DNA from: Branchiostoma floridae
Lineage: Eukaryota > Chordata > Leptocardii > Amphioxiformes > Branchiostomatidae
NCBI RefSeq assembly: GCF_000003815.2
Contig: NC_049989.1
Location: 7,714,195 to 7,778,194 of the forward strand
DNA: 64,000 bases
Reading direction: 5' to 3'
Position 1 is the first letter of the stretch. Each line of letters opens with the position of its first letter. The position numbers and the translations under genes are program-made. The notes beneath the pieces are model-generated. The model made no database searches. It was not told where the DNA came from and saw only the letters and a list, made by a program, of their open reading frames with translations. Below, in pieces: positions 32,547 to 46,400 of this stretch.

Positions 32547-34534
32547 CAAGAGTTCGTAGACCTCAGGCCTGCATGAAATGTATTGGGTTTCTGTAGACCT
32601 ATTGTGTATTTTTGCCTTTTTGTCTGTGGTACGTGGTTGGAAAAATGAGCTTTTTACCGTGTTGGTTGTGCACCATGCAAAAGTCTGACTCTGAAATTCC
32701 ATTTTCTGAATTTGTAAGTTTGGACATGGATGAACATTACTTATTTTGGATTTCTTAAGTATGTAACCAACCACAGTACTTTGAAGTTGTTGAGACGCTA
32801 CCTTTTTTTGTCTCAGATGGCCCATGCACATGTAGTTACTCTGTCACATGATATACTAATATCTTCCTATTTCAATGTACTGACCTAATGCAGCTGCTAA
32901 GTCTCCTTGGTTTGTGTTCTTCCAATGATATTCATTAAAGATTTATTTCTGGGGTGTTATTCACTTGACATCGGAATGTTACTCGCATAATTTGACCAAT
33001 GATACTTTTATCTGTAGTTCCATAGACATTAGACAATATGAATAGTGGTAGCCCCCATGCAGCAGCAACAGTTAGTCCCCAGGGTGGTATGATATTTTCA
33101 TTCAATCCATCCAACCCAAACCTAAATCTCCTGTAGTATCTAAGCCAAATTTAACAGCACAATTTACTATGAAAAATGTCCTTGTCAATCCCATTTATAG
33201 ATGGCAAGCTGCTGGCAATGGAAGCTTTGAAAAGTTCAGAAGCTGTTGTAGTCAGAGCAAACACCCAGCAAACATCCCCGCAAACCAATGAGCAGTTGCT
33301 TAGAAGGGGAATTTCATCATATATTTGCCGCGACAAAATGCAACAAACGATACTGAATTCAAAACAGAACAAAGCTAAGCCTCCACCACTTAACCCTGCC
33401 TGTACCATAGATTAAGCAGGCCCAAAAACCAAGCGAATATGACTAGCCCAAAACAACAAATTACCTGTATACAGTATGGAAATGGCATTACCAAAGAAAC
33501 AAAAAGAAACACAGGACAAATCATACACATACCTTTCTCTTATGCCCACACTCTATACAGTTCTCCTCCACATTAGAAAATTGCATCTTCTTCTGTTTAA
33601 GTTCAAGTTCAACCATGATTGCCAACAGGGTAAAGGAACTTGTACCGGAACTTAAAACTCAGTACTATACAGCTCTAGAAACACCACAAAGAGTAATAAG
33701 CAAACTCCAATTATACCTGACCAACAGATATGTAATCTGGCACACTCCCGTCATCTGGCAAACTGTCAGTGCCACTAAGTAACCTGATACATTGAAGGTG
33801 GCCCAGGCCAGATGATGGTTCTACACCCAACCATAATCTGTTTTTAAAACCAAGCAGATATTGGGAGGATGCCCCAACCACACTAAAACAGGGTCAACCT
33901 ATACAGTATCAAGTTCAAGCACTAGGAGGCCCAAAATCAAACCTGACCATCAGGACACCACAAACAACTCACGTACCAAATGGCAACACAATGGCACCTT
34001 GCGTTCCGGAGATACAGCGCACGCCCCGTGCCCGCACAAAAGGTAACCTAAAAGGTCAAGTTCAAGCACCAAGGGCGCCAAAATCAAAATTGAGCATTAT
34101 TCAGCCACCGCCGACACATGTGCCAAATATCATCGCGCCAGCACCAGCCGTTCAGAAGATATAACTCCGGAAACACCCCTCCCGGACACAAAATTCGACC
34201 TGCCGGGTCAAGTTCAAACGCGACAAGGCCCAAAGTCAATCCTAGGCAACAGGCAACAACCCCCCACCCATGCACCAAAAATCGTCACAATCGCGCGTAT
34301 CGTTCCGGACACACAGCGCCAAAAGTGCCCCAAAAACACCAAAAATGCCACCTTCAATGTCAAGGTCAAGCGCCAGGAGGCCCAAAATCACACCTGAGTG
34401 TCAGGCTACCACCCCCAACCCACGTACCAAAAATCGTCGTGCTCGCACCATCCGTTCACGAGATACAGCGCCCTACATCCCCGGCTACCGAAAAGTTTCC
34501 ACCAGCATCAAAACCATACCTGCATACATGCAGG
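32547..34534. other. Unique interior of the foldback element
   Basis: No transposase recognised. The segment 33850-34470 is an imperfect direct repeat of roughly 150 bases, with recurring GGTCAAGTTCAAGC, GGCCCAAAATCA-like and CGTACCAAAAATCGTC-like blocks. Confidence 0.45.
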
Positions 34535-35325
34535 TAATAAAGATGAGAAAAGTCCAGTTTGGTGAAGAGTTATTATTATAATGTAAATAGTATTGTTAAT
34601 AATAAATAGCTATGTTTTTCTAGTATTGGTTACCTGCCCCTAGTCAGGTTTATAACACTAATGTGTCTGAGCCTTTTGTACATTAATTGGGCACTGAGGT
34701 GAATCAATATCCATATTTGCACTAAGTTCCTCAAACCTGGGGTATAATAGCACAGAAAAAAGACCACAATGTAAATATCAGTCAGATGATAGCACTATGA
34801 AATGAAAATCTTGTTCAGAATTCACTCTAAAATGTTTGTATGATTAGCTATGCTACAACAGTCCCTCCCGCGATACTTATAGAACAGTCCCGCAAGGAGG
34901 TCACATGACTAGTGCCCGCCATTTTGAATTGCTATTGTTAATGTATGGTAGTATCGGCGCGTACATTTTGACCAAAAACAGGGACTTAAAATGCTTGTAA
35001 AGCACGGAAACTCCGTACACATCAATGGGACACCATCTTGAACATGTTTGTGACGGTAGGTTTAGGTGTCGTTGCGCGACGACCGATATTTTTGTGGATA
35101 TAGTGGGCATTCGCTAAAAAGACATTTTGTGGGCGTTCGCTAAAAAGACCATCGAGAATCGAAAACTTTTATTTATGTCACTTCGGGTCAATGGATTGAC
35201 TTGAAACTCAGGATTAATACATGGGAGCACAACGTGGACATATTCCAAGCAAAAAAAATGAGATTCGTGCAGCGCGGACTTCTCTAGAGTGGGCGTTTGT
35301 GGGCATTCGCTAAAAAGACCATGCG
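34535..35325. repeat. Right terminal inverted repeat of the foldback element
   Basis: Reverse complement of 29948-30742 with few differences. It ends 100 bases before the ATG of the gene at 35426. Confidence 0.75.
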
Positions 35326-35425
35326 CTGAGTGACTTCCATGATTAATATTGAACGTGTTGGCCTTTACCATTTGATTGCTAAAGGATCTTCGGAGATGCA
35401 CCGAAAAGTCTGAACACTGAACAAC

Positions 35426-35770
35426 ATGGCGGACGTCATCTTTTTGGAATACCAAAGTAACTTTGGAGCAGTGAACATTCAGGTAGAAGCGGGTGACGGC
35501 AGCATCAGCAACGATGTGGAGGCCAGCATCCGCGACCTTCTCGTAGAAAGAGGTTTACAGGAGGAGGATTTCGACGTGAAGAGAAGTATGGATAGCTGTT
35601 TCAGCATCACTCTGAGCGGGTCACGGGTCAAGGTCAACAGGCCGATGGTCCTACAGGCGGTGATGAAGAAGCCAGGGTTTGTTATCCAGACATCGGCGGT
35701 GTACTACAACATGGATGCCGGTTATACCGGGTACAGCTGGACCCTGGTTCGGAATGTAACGCGGCTGTAA
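35426..35770 (+). CDS. Single-exon small protein, 114 aa, unrecognised
   Basis: The start codon has a good context (ACAACATGG). The protein begins MADVIFLEYQSNFGAVNIQV, has an acidic helix-like middle (DVEASIRDLLVERGLQEEDF) and ends TGYSWTLVRNVTRL. Alternating hydrophobic and polar residues in the last half suggest beta strands. There is no signal peptide or membrane segment. A 3' UTR of about 0.9 kb could run to AATAAA at 36710-36715. Base composition (more GC and codon-like third-position bias) sets it off from the AT-rich flanks. I do not recognise the family. The foldback element ends only about 100 bases upstream, so that element probably supplies or interrupts the promoter. Confidence 0.6.
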   Translation: MADVIFLEYQSNFGAVNIQVEAGDGSISNDVEASIRDLLVERGLQEEDFDVKRSMDSCFSITLSGSRVKVNRPMVLQAVMKKPGFVIQTSAVYYNMDAGYTGYSWTLVRNVTRL

Positions 35771-37448
35771 AATAACGACACCCAGACACCTTTTTGGACT
35801 AAAGTTGGGCACTTTGAAAATAGTAAGCGTTACCCAAGGTTCTGACATGATATTAGATGAAACTGACTTGACGTTTTGATCACAACAGAGCCAACATAAA
35901 CTTTGTCACCCAAAAGGAAGGGCTTAGGCTGTGCTATCTGGCGGCGGGCCAGTTGTATAGACAAGCATAGACAAGCCAAACGTTTCTGTCAAGTTGATGT
36001 GGAAAATGGAATCCTGTTAGCGTGAACTAATGCTGCATTGTAAATTCAGTAGCGGAAAGTATATTGTATGTGTTTTTTGGTCTTATTTTATGTAGTGTGT
36101 GGCGTGTTAGAGATGCCTTGCGTAACCTCTTTTGTTCATGATGAAATTCCACACCACGGTGGAAGGATTATGTTCATTCTTACACAAAGACTTCTGTCTC
36201 ATCTCACGTGCTGCTTGTTTGTGTGTGCCCCAGTGTTTCACGTTCTTTGAAAACTCAAGTTGACCGACAATTTTGTAAACAGGAGCTCCATGAAAGTCTG
36301 AGTTGTAATGTCAGCAAACTACATTTTGTATATAGGAAAATTGTACCTTTCTGTACGTCTTCTTCAAAGACTGAAACGCACAAATTATTCATTTTGAAAG
36401 TAGTTCTTAACGTGAAGAAGAAGAAGGAGCAGACAACAACAACAACAACAACAAATTTGCTACACGTTCTCTCAAACTTGCGGCCTTGAGTACGATGTTT
36501 AATGTCCGTAGTATAGACACTTGGCATTTTGCGATTACTGAATGCCCAATATTGCTGATTTGTCTCGTTTCATACCTAAAGTCAGTCTACAAAATCTATA
36601 ACGTTACGCCTCTTAGCTGTTTGAATTACGTTTTGTTCACCCGGGAAATTGTTCAAGTGCATGATCCGAGTATCACTTTTTTTTTAAATTTCCCCTTTGT
36701 ATGATTGTCAATAAAGTTTTAAAGATCCTGGTCGAGAAACTGTATTTGCGCAATCTTATAATGCCTAAATACAATATGATTGTTTACTATACCTAAAACT
36801 TTTCAATGCTTAAAATCTAAATACGCATTTTAGCACCCTACGGCGCTGTAATGTATTTAGAGAATGTGAGAACAATAAACAATTAATATACAATTATTAA
36901 ATTATACATGTTTTAACGTTATCACTTTCTAACCTTACAAAATTGCTGGTACGCGTGTACTTATGCCAAAAAGTAGTTACTCAAGCAACTGGATATGATT
37001 TTCCAAAAGTATATCCAGTTGCTTGAGTCTTTATGGCATATCCTATTACCTGGATGTCTAACCTTCATCGACGCATAACGTTACGTACTTCTACAAGGAA
37101 AACATGAACCAGCTGGGTCAAAAGCTAAGACGATAGGTTTAGAGCTGGCAGTGGCAGACTTTTGTCACCACAGCAACAGCACTCTGCTCCCACTCTTTCT
37201 CCACCCACAAAGTACAAATGGATAGGAAGACACGATTACAGACGTGCAACTACAAGTCAGGCGTCCATATCGTTACCATTTGAAGTTCCCGCGCTGTATC
37301 AGGTATTTCCCAGGATTCATAGCTATTTGACCTTTGACCTAATAACATGGCGTCTTGTTGCTAAGAGAATCTTTCGTGTAGCAAGAAACCGCGGATTTTG
37401 GATGATTTGGGTGGATACACACTCGGTTACGGGGATTATTTCAGTGCA
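35771..37448. other. 3' UTR of the 114-aa gene, then LRRC43 5' flank
   Basis: AATAAA at 36710-36715 probably ends the transcript of the gene at 35426. An (AAC)n run lies at 36437-36454. The hairpin repeat at 36967-37075 is a copy of the one at 18236. No TATA box was found for LRRC43. Confidence 0.4.
36967..37075. repeat. Second copy of the CAACTGGATATGATTT hairpin repeat
   Basis: CTCAAGCAACTGGATATGAT and ATATCCAGTTGCTTGAGT form a near-perfect inverted pair around a short loop, followed by CCTGGATGTCTAACCTTCAT. The elements match 18236-18400 in reverse orientation. Confidence 0.55.
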
Positions 37449-40400
37449 ATGACAGCAGCAGAGCCTGTTCTAGCATTCAACGCCTTCGAGAAGCAGCTAC
37501 GAGGGCTGTGTTTGCGTGAGTTTCCGTGCGGACTCGGATCATGGGTAAGTTGTCGCAAGAAGCTTATGAAAACAAAAGTTTGACACTTGTCGTTTAGTCA
37601 CCACGCGTTCTCGAATTTCTCCAATTTCGTGCATTGTGAAGTAGTTGAACAATAGAAGAAAGTGACGTACATGTAACAGTTGTCTGTTAATCGATTATGA
37701 CGTTTAAATCTTACGAATGCAAATCATAATACAAAACACAAAACGATAGAAACATGGCTTCCAGGTAATTATAACAAACGTATTTTACTAAACATTAGCT
37801 CGACATTCAATCAAACAAAGCCCTCATAATTAACATACGTAGATCGCAAATGTAGTGATTTGCTCGTGTTTTAGAGACTTAAGTTGAAATTAAGTAGTTG
37901 TTGACTTGATTCAAATTGCGACATAAACAATACAATTAAATAGTCTGTTTGTTACATAATAAAAGACGTGATTCATTTTGGGAATCAGGACGACTCGGAC
38001 CATTACTAACTCGGCCCATTGAAAATCTGGTCAACTCGGACCACTCCCCTGGTCAACTCGGACCACCCCCATGTACCAGTCGGACCAAATTACTTATCTT
38101 TTGAAAAAAAGTTAATTTGACATTTCTTGGTACATTTGTACTAGTATTATAAAGATTGTCCACAGCTGCTACTACTAGAACGTCAGAAGTTATGGTCATA
38201 CAGAGTGGCGGTCCTTTGATCTAGTATCATATGTACCGCGGGCGCCGGCGATATTAAAACCGCGATATTAAAACAAAGTGGACACGGTCGGCTTGAAAAA
38301 ATTCTTAATTAGCAATTAATCTTCAACAAGAATGACTCATACTCTGATCAATACCCACATCTTATTTGTCTAAAACTATTCCGAAGAGCAAGTAATGATA
38401 AAGTTTACTACTGTCCTCTATTAGAAGCGCCTCACACCTATCCACGTGTCCACACACGCTGCGTATTTCGGAGTCAACGACCTAATGTGCGCCGCCTGGA
38501 ATGCCGAAAACTTCGATGAATTACACAATCCAATCAATCCAACCTACAGTTTTCTCATTTCAGAGTATATACATATAAAACTAGTGTTGGGATTACATTT
38601 TCGAAAAAAAATCAATTAAATAGCTGTCCAGGGGGGATGGTCCGAGTTGTCCCGGCAGATGGGCCGAGTTGACTGGGCCGAGATGGTAATGGTCCGAGTC
38701 GTCCGACATTCTTCATTTCGTTACATTTCAGAGAGACAGCAAAGCAAAGAGTAAATCTGCAGTCACCACCAGAGGTATGTCCGTTCCACCACTACGCAGA
38801 CTAAACATCTCTTAAAACGACTTAAATATGTTTAAATTTGACCATATCTAATGATTCTATACCAGCATTCCATGTCATGTCTCGGCTGTTGTCTATAATG
38901 AATAAGATGCTTTGTACAAGTAAAATTAGTGCACAAAATGTGTTTTTGATTCAGGACTACTGTTTTTAAACATCATATTTTTAAGTAGTTTTAAGTGTGC
39001 CTTAAACTCAATTTTCATCAAGACTGAGAGATAGAATAGTATCATTAGAATCTTTTTGCAATTTGTAGGACATAAACAATGTATCAAACAATGTTTGCTT
39101 GCTTATAAGTTCAGAATTTAAAGCATGCAGTGCACCTCAAATGCACAATTTTGTTAAGGTAGATTCTAGGAGACCGTATAACTAAGTAATATCATTTTCA
39201 ATCCTCCATCAGACTACAATGTACAGATAGAGCACCGTGAGACGTTAGAGGAGTTTGTTACGCTGAAACACTCACCGTGGAACATCGACTGCAGCTGGAG
39301 TAACGAGGCGCGGGAACTGCGGGAGCTCGCCGTCAAGTCTCCCTGGCTCATCGATGAGAAATTCATCATGAAGTTCTTCAAAACATTGAAAATCATTGAC
39401 AAACAGGTAGGAAAAGTTGTTTTGATTTTGTGTATACTTTACATGGGACTTTGGGAAAGAATACACAGGAGCTAGGGAATTTCATTTAATACAATATACA
39501 TTTGTAAGTCAGACATGAAATAACTCATTATAATGATTAGAAGAAGGCCAGTCTTTCAACCTTTGCACATAAATTAGTGTAGGTTGCATCATAGCCCAAC
39601 CATTTAAAGTTAGTTCTTTTATCTGTTACCTATTACATGTACATGTACCTGCCATCTAATTAAATGTAAGTTTCTTTACCAATTATGTTGCGACATTTAT
39701 TTTTCTATTTGCAGATCACAGAAGTGGATGCAGGCCTTTTGGGTTTTCCTAACCTGAAGGAGTTGACTCTCAGCGTTAACCTCCTGGAACATGTGAACTC
39801 TACACACCTGCCTCCTAACCTAGAGGTCAGTGGGAACACCTCAGAATACTCTGAGCATATCATTCTGCAATCTACCTGCTCAAGAAATTTAGAATTAGGT
39901 TATGCTATGTTATCACATAAAAGGTTCTTAACTTAAGATAGGGCTCACTTCTACTAACCAGTTGTCTGAAAATGTTTCTAGAATGCTAAATATGTATACT
40001 TTTTTGTGCCAGGTATTAGAGCTATGTGCCAACCAGATCAGAACCCTGGACTCCCTGTGTGTGCAGCCCCCACCGCTGCTGCATCTGGGGTTAGGGTATA
40101 ACCACATCACAGATGTGGACGAGTATCTCACAGGGCACTACTGGTATGTTGAGAACTTTTAGTCTTTTATTGCTTTCTTAAAAACTTGAAAAAGTTAAAA
40201 GTGGTATATGCAATTTGATTGGTCTAATTTATTATAGATAAAGGGTCAAAGATGTTTTTACTTTTCCAGGCCTAAACTCTTGTCCATTGATCTTGGCTTC
40301 AACCACCTGAGTGACTTGTTAGATGTTGTCAGGAAAGTGTCTGGAACTTCCCAGACTCAGGAACCTGGTACTGCAGGGAACCCCTCTGGCAGTAAGTGCT

Positions 40401-43400
40401 GTAATCTAAGATTTCCTCTCATGCTACTATTAGACTGCATTACAGTTGATTTATTATGACAACTGGAATAGTTATTAGTAGTCCAGCTAATCATCTTTAG
40501 CTAAGAGAAGCTTTTTGAGTTAATGTATGAAGACAGTGTTAAAAGAAGTCTTTTACTTTTTCCAAAGCTTGTTCCAGGCTACAGAGGTTACACTATTGAC
40601 AGTCTGAAGAAACTGAGCATTCTGGATGACCAGAGAATCAGTGCTGATGAGAGGCACCGCTTCAAGGGACTCGCCAAAAAGAAAGGTACCCACTAAGATA
40701 TCTTACTATAGTCCAGCATTAAAATTTTCATGATTTGAAAGTTTCATAATTTGATGACTTTTTGTAATCAGCAACTAGTGGTATTGGTACAATGATGAGT
40801 ATCTAAATCTAAAAATTGTAATCAGCAACCAGTTGTATTGGTCTAATGATAACTGTCCAAATGTAGAAAATTAATTTAGACTCAGCCAAACCTATGGTCT
40901 TTTTCCTAGGACTGACTCTAGACAGTGTCTCATGATCTTGTACATGTATAATTTGAGTGATTGGGCAAAGGTTTAGTTCTATACACGTTGATTGTGATGT
41001 ATATCTGAATGTGTCCTTCCCACAGAGGTGATACTAGATGAAGCTAAAGTAACAGTGAGTATCAGCCTGGTGAAGGGTGTGCCCATGCCGGAGGAGCTCC
41101 AGCCGACAGAGGACCAGCCCGAGTTTCCCGTGGTGACCAAGACGTACCACGTGGTGTACGAGTTTGTGGACGACATCCCCAGCACGGGGGTGGGGCTGCT
41201 GCTGGACGACTCCCGGGGGTTTGGACCTCTGGACACGGCTGGAAACAGTGACCTCACTGGTCTGGAATCTGTAAGTGATAGTTGTTGACTTTACAGGGTA
41301 TTTTGTTTGAATCTTTTTTTATTCAAGAGAAGCTCAATTCGGCCTGCAGGCCACTTTTAATTGAGGTCATGACGGAGGTAAGGGTCAGATAAAATATGAG
41401 GTACAGATACGTTAAGTCTACAGTCCTATTAAATCTAGCAACATATATCATTACATATACATAGCACAAAAATGTATACTAGAGCAAAAGCTCAGGTTTC
41501 ATAACCTGTGTCCATCCATTTTTTGCAATTGTTCATTGCTTTTACTTCAGTATTGCTCAGTATTTAGTAAGTGTATTTCGGTAATTGGCATTTCAGTACT
41601 GTGAAACTGAATGTAGTTAAAACTGACAGTAACATGAGTCTATCATACATGCCTTAATCAGCTGGACTGAGAATGATGAAAGTCATTCACTGTACATCTT
41701 TTTATTGCCCCAGCCTGAACCCCCTCCCATGTCGATGGAACATTCTGTCAGAGAGCCCATCCTAGAGGAGCCACTCCCAGAAATGGAAGAGCCCAAGTTT
41801 CCCGGGGACCGCAGACCCATCATACCAGATGTTCCTCCACAAACTGCAGAAAGCATTGATCCACCCATGACCAAAGGTAAACTTTAGAGAGCTTCCATAG
41901 TAAAATTCCTGTGCATAATTCATCATGCACCTACAATTTGTTTGTAAATCATTTATTAATGTTAAGTTGAGACCCTTCACAAATAAAAAGATATCATAAG
42001 ACAACTAACTAGTGTGATAAAGTTGCCCATACTAGATTTGACCAATTTCTAGGCAATATTTTGTAGAAGACCTTTAAAAAAGTCTAAGGCACTGTTGTAG
42101 AAAATTCTACATTTGTACATAAGAAAAAAAAAACAGTTTTAAAAAAGTGTACCGACAAAGAATCCACATGTTACCAGAAATGCTTAATCACTATTTGAGT
42201 ATCATAATCATGCATATTAAGTGATGTTGAATTTGTGGAAATTGTACTGACTCATTGTGTGATCCAAAAAAGTCATGTACATGTACTTATGGAATATTTT
42301 TATATTATCTTGTCTATTTATGAAGGTGTTGTAGTCTCTGGTTTTCTTGAACTATTCTAACATCTCTAACATCCTTCTTGCTGCCTAACCCTGTAACCAA
42401 TATCAACTTAAAACCAAAAGGTTGTGTCATCAAGGGGAAGGTTAAGGAGGTTTCAGGTAACTGTGTCAAAAGCAGGAATCAGGGTTCTCTCCAGCATTCA
42501 TCCTTCCATCCCCAAGAGGGAATTTTTTCCAGACAGATAAAATCCAACCGTAAGTCAAGCCTTCATGACCTTTCATCATATCGTCAACATCGCCACCAAA
42601 AATGCACAAAATTAAGATATAACGCTAGTTCCCCTTTATGCGTTGGGTGACCAATATCCGTTGTTTTTCAAAATAGGGTATCTAGGCACATGAAGCCGAC
42701 GGGTGGTATTTTTAAACTGCAATATACTGAAAATATTACAATTTGAAACCAACATCCGTCAACGTGATATCCCCCAATACCCTGTTTTTAAAAGCAATGG
42801 ATATAGGTTACCCAACGGATAAAGGTAAACAAGTGTTAGCCATTTGAAATTTCCCTAGAATATGTGGAATTAGTGTAACTGAAGAGTGTTCAAAGTTTAA
42901 AATTTCCCAGACCCATCTAGATCATGAGTCAACACATGGTATTTAAAGTTGGAGAGATCCCTGCCAGTGATACAAGACCACTTGAAGTAAAAAGTGGAAT
43001 CATGTCGTATGTTCTGTACCCTGTACTTACCCAACAACGTTTGCCGTGTGTGTGTGTGCTACATTCTCTCTCAACAGACGATCACTTGGAGCCCCGCCCG
43101 TCCATATTTATAACCACACCCGGAGGAGGGGAACTGGAACCGACCTTGACCCCAAGTAAACCCCAACGTTTTCTGAAACTTGTAGTCTTTTCACAGGTGC
43201 TTGCAGGGATATAAGGCTTGTAGATGCTATTTGCAGGTTATATAGTCTTTTCTTGTGACATCATTGGCACCATGTTGGAGTACATTGTACATCTGTTACA
43301 CGCATCAACTGATCCTGTACTCCAACATGGCCACCAGGATTCAAGGAAATGATGTCAAAGAAAAGCCTTTATTGCTGGAAAACATGATTAAGCTGATGCA

Positions 43401-46400
43401 TGGCTTTAAATAGAAATGAATATAGACCCACATGCAAAGCTCTGACATTTACGTCAAATAATACATTCAATATAAGCATAGAATCAATAGTACATAGCGC
43501 TTCTGTTGTACTTACCTGACCTGAGGCATGTAGGCAGGTTACAGGCATGTAGCATGCTTATAGATATTATGATTTATATATCATCAGTGATCATATGTAC
43601 AATTATGCATTCAGAACATCTCATGCTTAATGATTGAATTATAAAACATTGACAGCTAGCAGCAGAAAAAAGTAGATATAGTGTAAGCAATAAGTAGCTC
43701 AGAAGAGTATTAATTTAGCATTGCATCTGTTGCTGAACCTTGCAGCTCTCTAGATGCTCAGGCAGAGCCTAGATGCCTACAGTGTAGCTGTAGCAAACAA
43801 ATGTAGAATTTTGTTTGTAAAACTTGGCTAAGCAATGCACTGGAAGGACTGTTAAGTAAATATGTCTATTAGTAATCTGCATAAAACTGCATTGTTATGA
43901 TTTACAAAAATGAAATTAGGACATACATAGAATTTGTAATTAAAGACAATTTAAAGGCACATCATGTGTCATTGCTACATAGCATTTTAAGAGCTACATT
44001 CTAGCTTTCCAAATGTTCTGTGTAGTACTAACAAGTTGATTTGCAAAGACATCCTTGTTGCCAACATCAGAACGAAATTATAAGAGAATTATTTAGTTGC
44101 TGTCTATATAATGCCCTTGATAGGATCAATCAAACACAGTCAGTGAATGATACTGATGTTTCATTATCTGGTTTGTTGCTAGGAAGTGAAAGAATAATGA
44201 GAGATGAGCCGTCCATAGTGGTGACCACTGCAGAGGGAGTGGAGGGCCCCCTGAGTGACACACAGTCCAACGCACCACAGGAAAACATGGAGGAAGAACC
44301 CGCACAGGGGACATACACGTATGTATGGAAATCACTCACAGGCACTTGTTTCTTTCTGCCCATATATAAAATGTGAAGCAACAGATAGAATACTGCAAAA
44401 AGTTTATCTTGATTGTGATAAAAACATTTGCATTTGAAATTCTGCATTTTAAGCATCTTAGTAATACATTTTGTACTTTGTAAATCTTCATAATGGTTTT
44501 CGTACTTTTTGTGATGACACTGCAAATTTTGGACACTGCACACAAGTGCATTTTTTACAAAGTTTTACTACAGTCACTGTACCTGTCCAGTACTGCAGAT
44601 TGAATGGTTTCAACTTTGAATTGAAAGAACTGCAAAAGCCTCCTTTTAAATGAAGTCCTGGTGTAAACAAATAGATTTGTAGTGCCATCTTGCTCTTTGT
44701 TGTTGAACTGCAGGTTACGACAGGTGAAGACAGAAGGGCGCCCATGGGCTGAGGCAGAAATCCCCATGGAGTATGAACACGACATAACGGTGGACAATCT
44801 GCTAGGACTGAGGGACTTCTTGCAGAAGGGTCTCATGATCTCCCTTATAGAAGAAAAGGTATGATATCACTAAGGGAAGAAAATATCAAAGTAGGTGTTA
44901 AGAAGCCTTATATCTGAGAGTAAAGAGTCAGCAAAAGCAGAAAAAGGGTAAGCAGAAAAGATATAATAACTATAATTAAAAAGGGTACAATAAAGATGAT
45001 AAAGAGGGTACAGCAGAAAAGATATAACAGCTGTTGGATGCTGGTTCTTAGCTACAAAATGTAAAACTTTGGTACTTGAATTAGTAGAAAAATGTTTTAA
45101 CCTGTCTTTCTAATGAAGGCAACAGCTACTTCTTGCATGAGTCCTTGGTACATGTACCTACATGTATATTTTAGTACCTGCAAATCTGTACCTGTATCTA
45201 TGTCAAAATAGTATCTGTACCTGTACCTGGGTGCCTAGTACATATTTTTACCTGGATGTACATTTTTTATACCTCAGTACCTGTACCTACATCTGTATCA
45301 GTACTGCAGTACCTTTTCCTGTACAATGTGTCCTGGTTTCTCATGATCGAGGGGCGGAGTCAGTCCAAGTTATCATCCCTCCATCCCTGATTTTTGTGTA
45401 TTGTAATATTCTATTAGGTTTTGTCCTGGCCAATCGATGAAGACGAGGAGAGAACCAATCTTGGGTCCAAGGACAAGAAGAGGGAGAAGAGTGCCAAAAG
45501 TGACAAGACCAAGGGCAAGGACAAGGTATAGTAGATATTATCATATCATATTTGATATGGTACAATAATTTATTATATTAGTCTTGGGTATATTCAGTCT
45601 GTAGAGTCATGATGACAGGTTGTATGTCCAGGTTGCAATTTTTCTCATTACACATATTGATACAAAAATTGTATATACATATAACATAGTGTCTTAAGTA
45701 CGGAGACAGAGTTTTGACCACAGAAAACGTACTAATATTGATGCAATAGCATTACATTAAGGTATCAGCCTATCTTCATGTAGCTTGATAATTTATCACT
45801 TAATTATCATTAGGCTGTTGAATGAAGCTAACTCAAAGCAGGCAACATATGAGATGGACTGACCTCAAGAATTTTTTGATATTGTTAGGAACTGAAAAGT
45901 AATCCTCTTTTGAATTGATACACTGTAGGGAGGGAAGAGTGGTACATCAGACAAGAAGAAAAAGACCCCTGGAGTTGAACTGAGGCACTCCCCCCCTGAG
46001 ACCAGAGTGTTGGGGACCTACAGCCTATCTCTGGAACAGATGCTGGAGGGAGAAACCACTCTGAATGGGGAGTACACCTTGGAAAAAGTGGTGGAAGTGA
46101 AGGAGGTTAAAGAGGAGGAAACTTTATCTGACAAAAAGGTGAATTGGATTTTGTATGTGAACAATTTGCAGGTGTTATAGCTGTCATATATGATGGGATT
46201 TTGTTGTCCATGACACACAGAAATTTCCATGATCTCAAACAAAACTGAATGTGTTATTATAGTGTTCAATATACATTTGTATAGCTTAAAATCCAAGCAG
46301 GTATGCGAGACGGTAAGCAGGGGTTTGCAGTAGAAATTGAGATGATGGAAAAACATTTAGAACATAGTTTAGGTCTAACCAGTCTGTCTGCCAAATTTGG

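Larger units (their letters stand above)
29948..35325. mobile_element. Long-TIR foldback DNA transposon, 5.4 kb, probably MULE-like
   Basis: Inverted terminal repeats of about 0.79 kb (29948-30742 and 34535-35325) match almost base for base, including GGTCTTTTTAGCGAATGCCC at both ends. The element is flanked by a 9-bp direct repeat, CTGAGTGAC, at 29939-29947 and 35326-35334, which fits a target site duplication. Nine-base duplications with long TIRs suggest the Mutator-like (MULE) or foldback class. No transposase-like frame was found inside, so the copy is non-autonomous. The near identity of the arms suggests a recent insertion, or arm-to-arm conversion. The first few bases differ between ends (GGGAG versus CGCAT when read inward), so the exact boundary is uncertain by about five bases. 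Confidence 0.72.
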
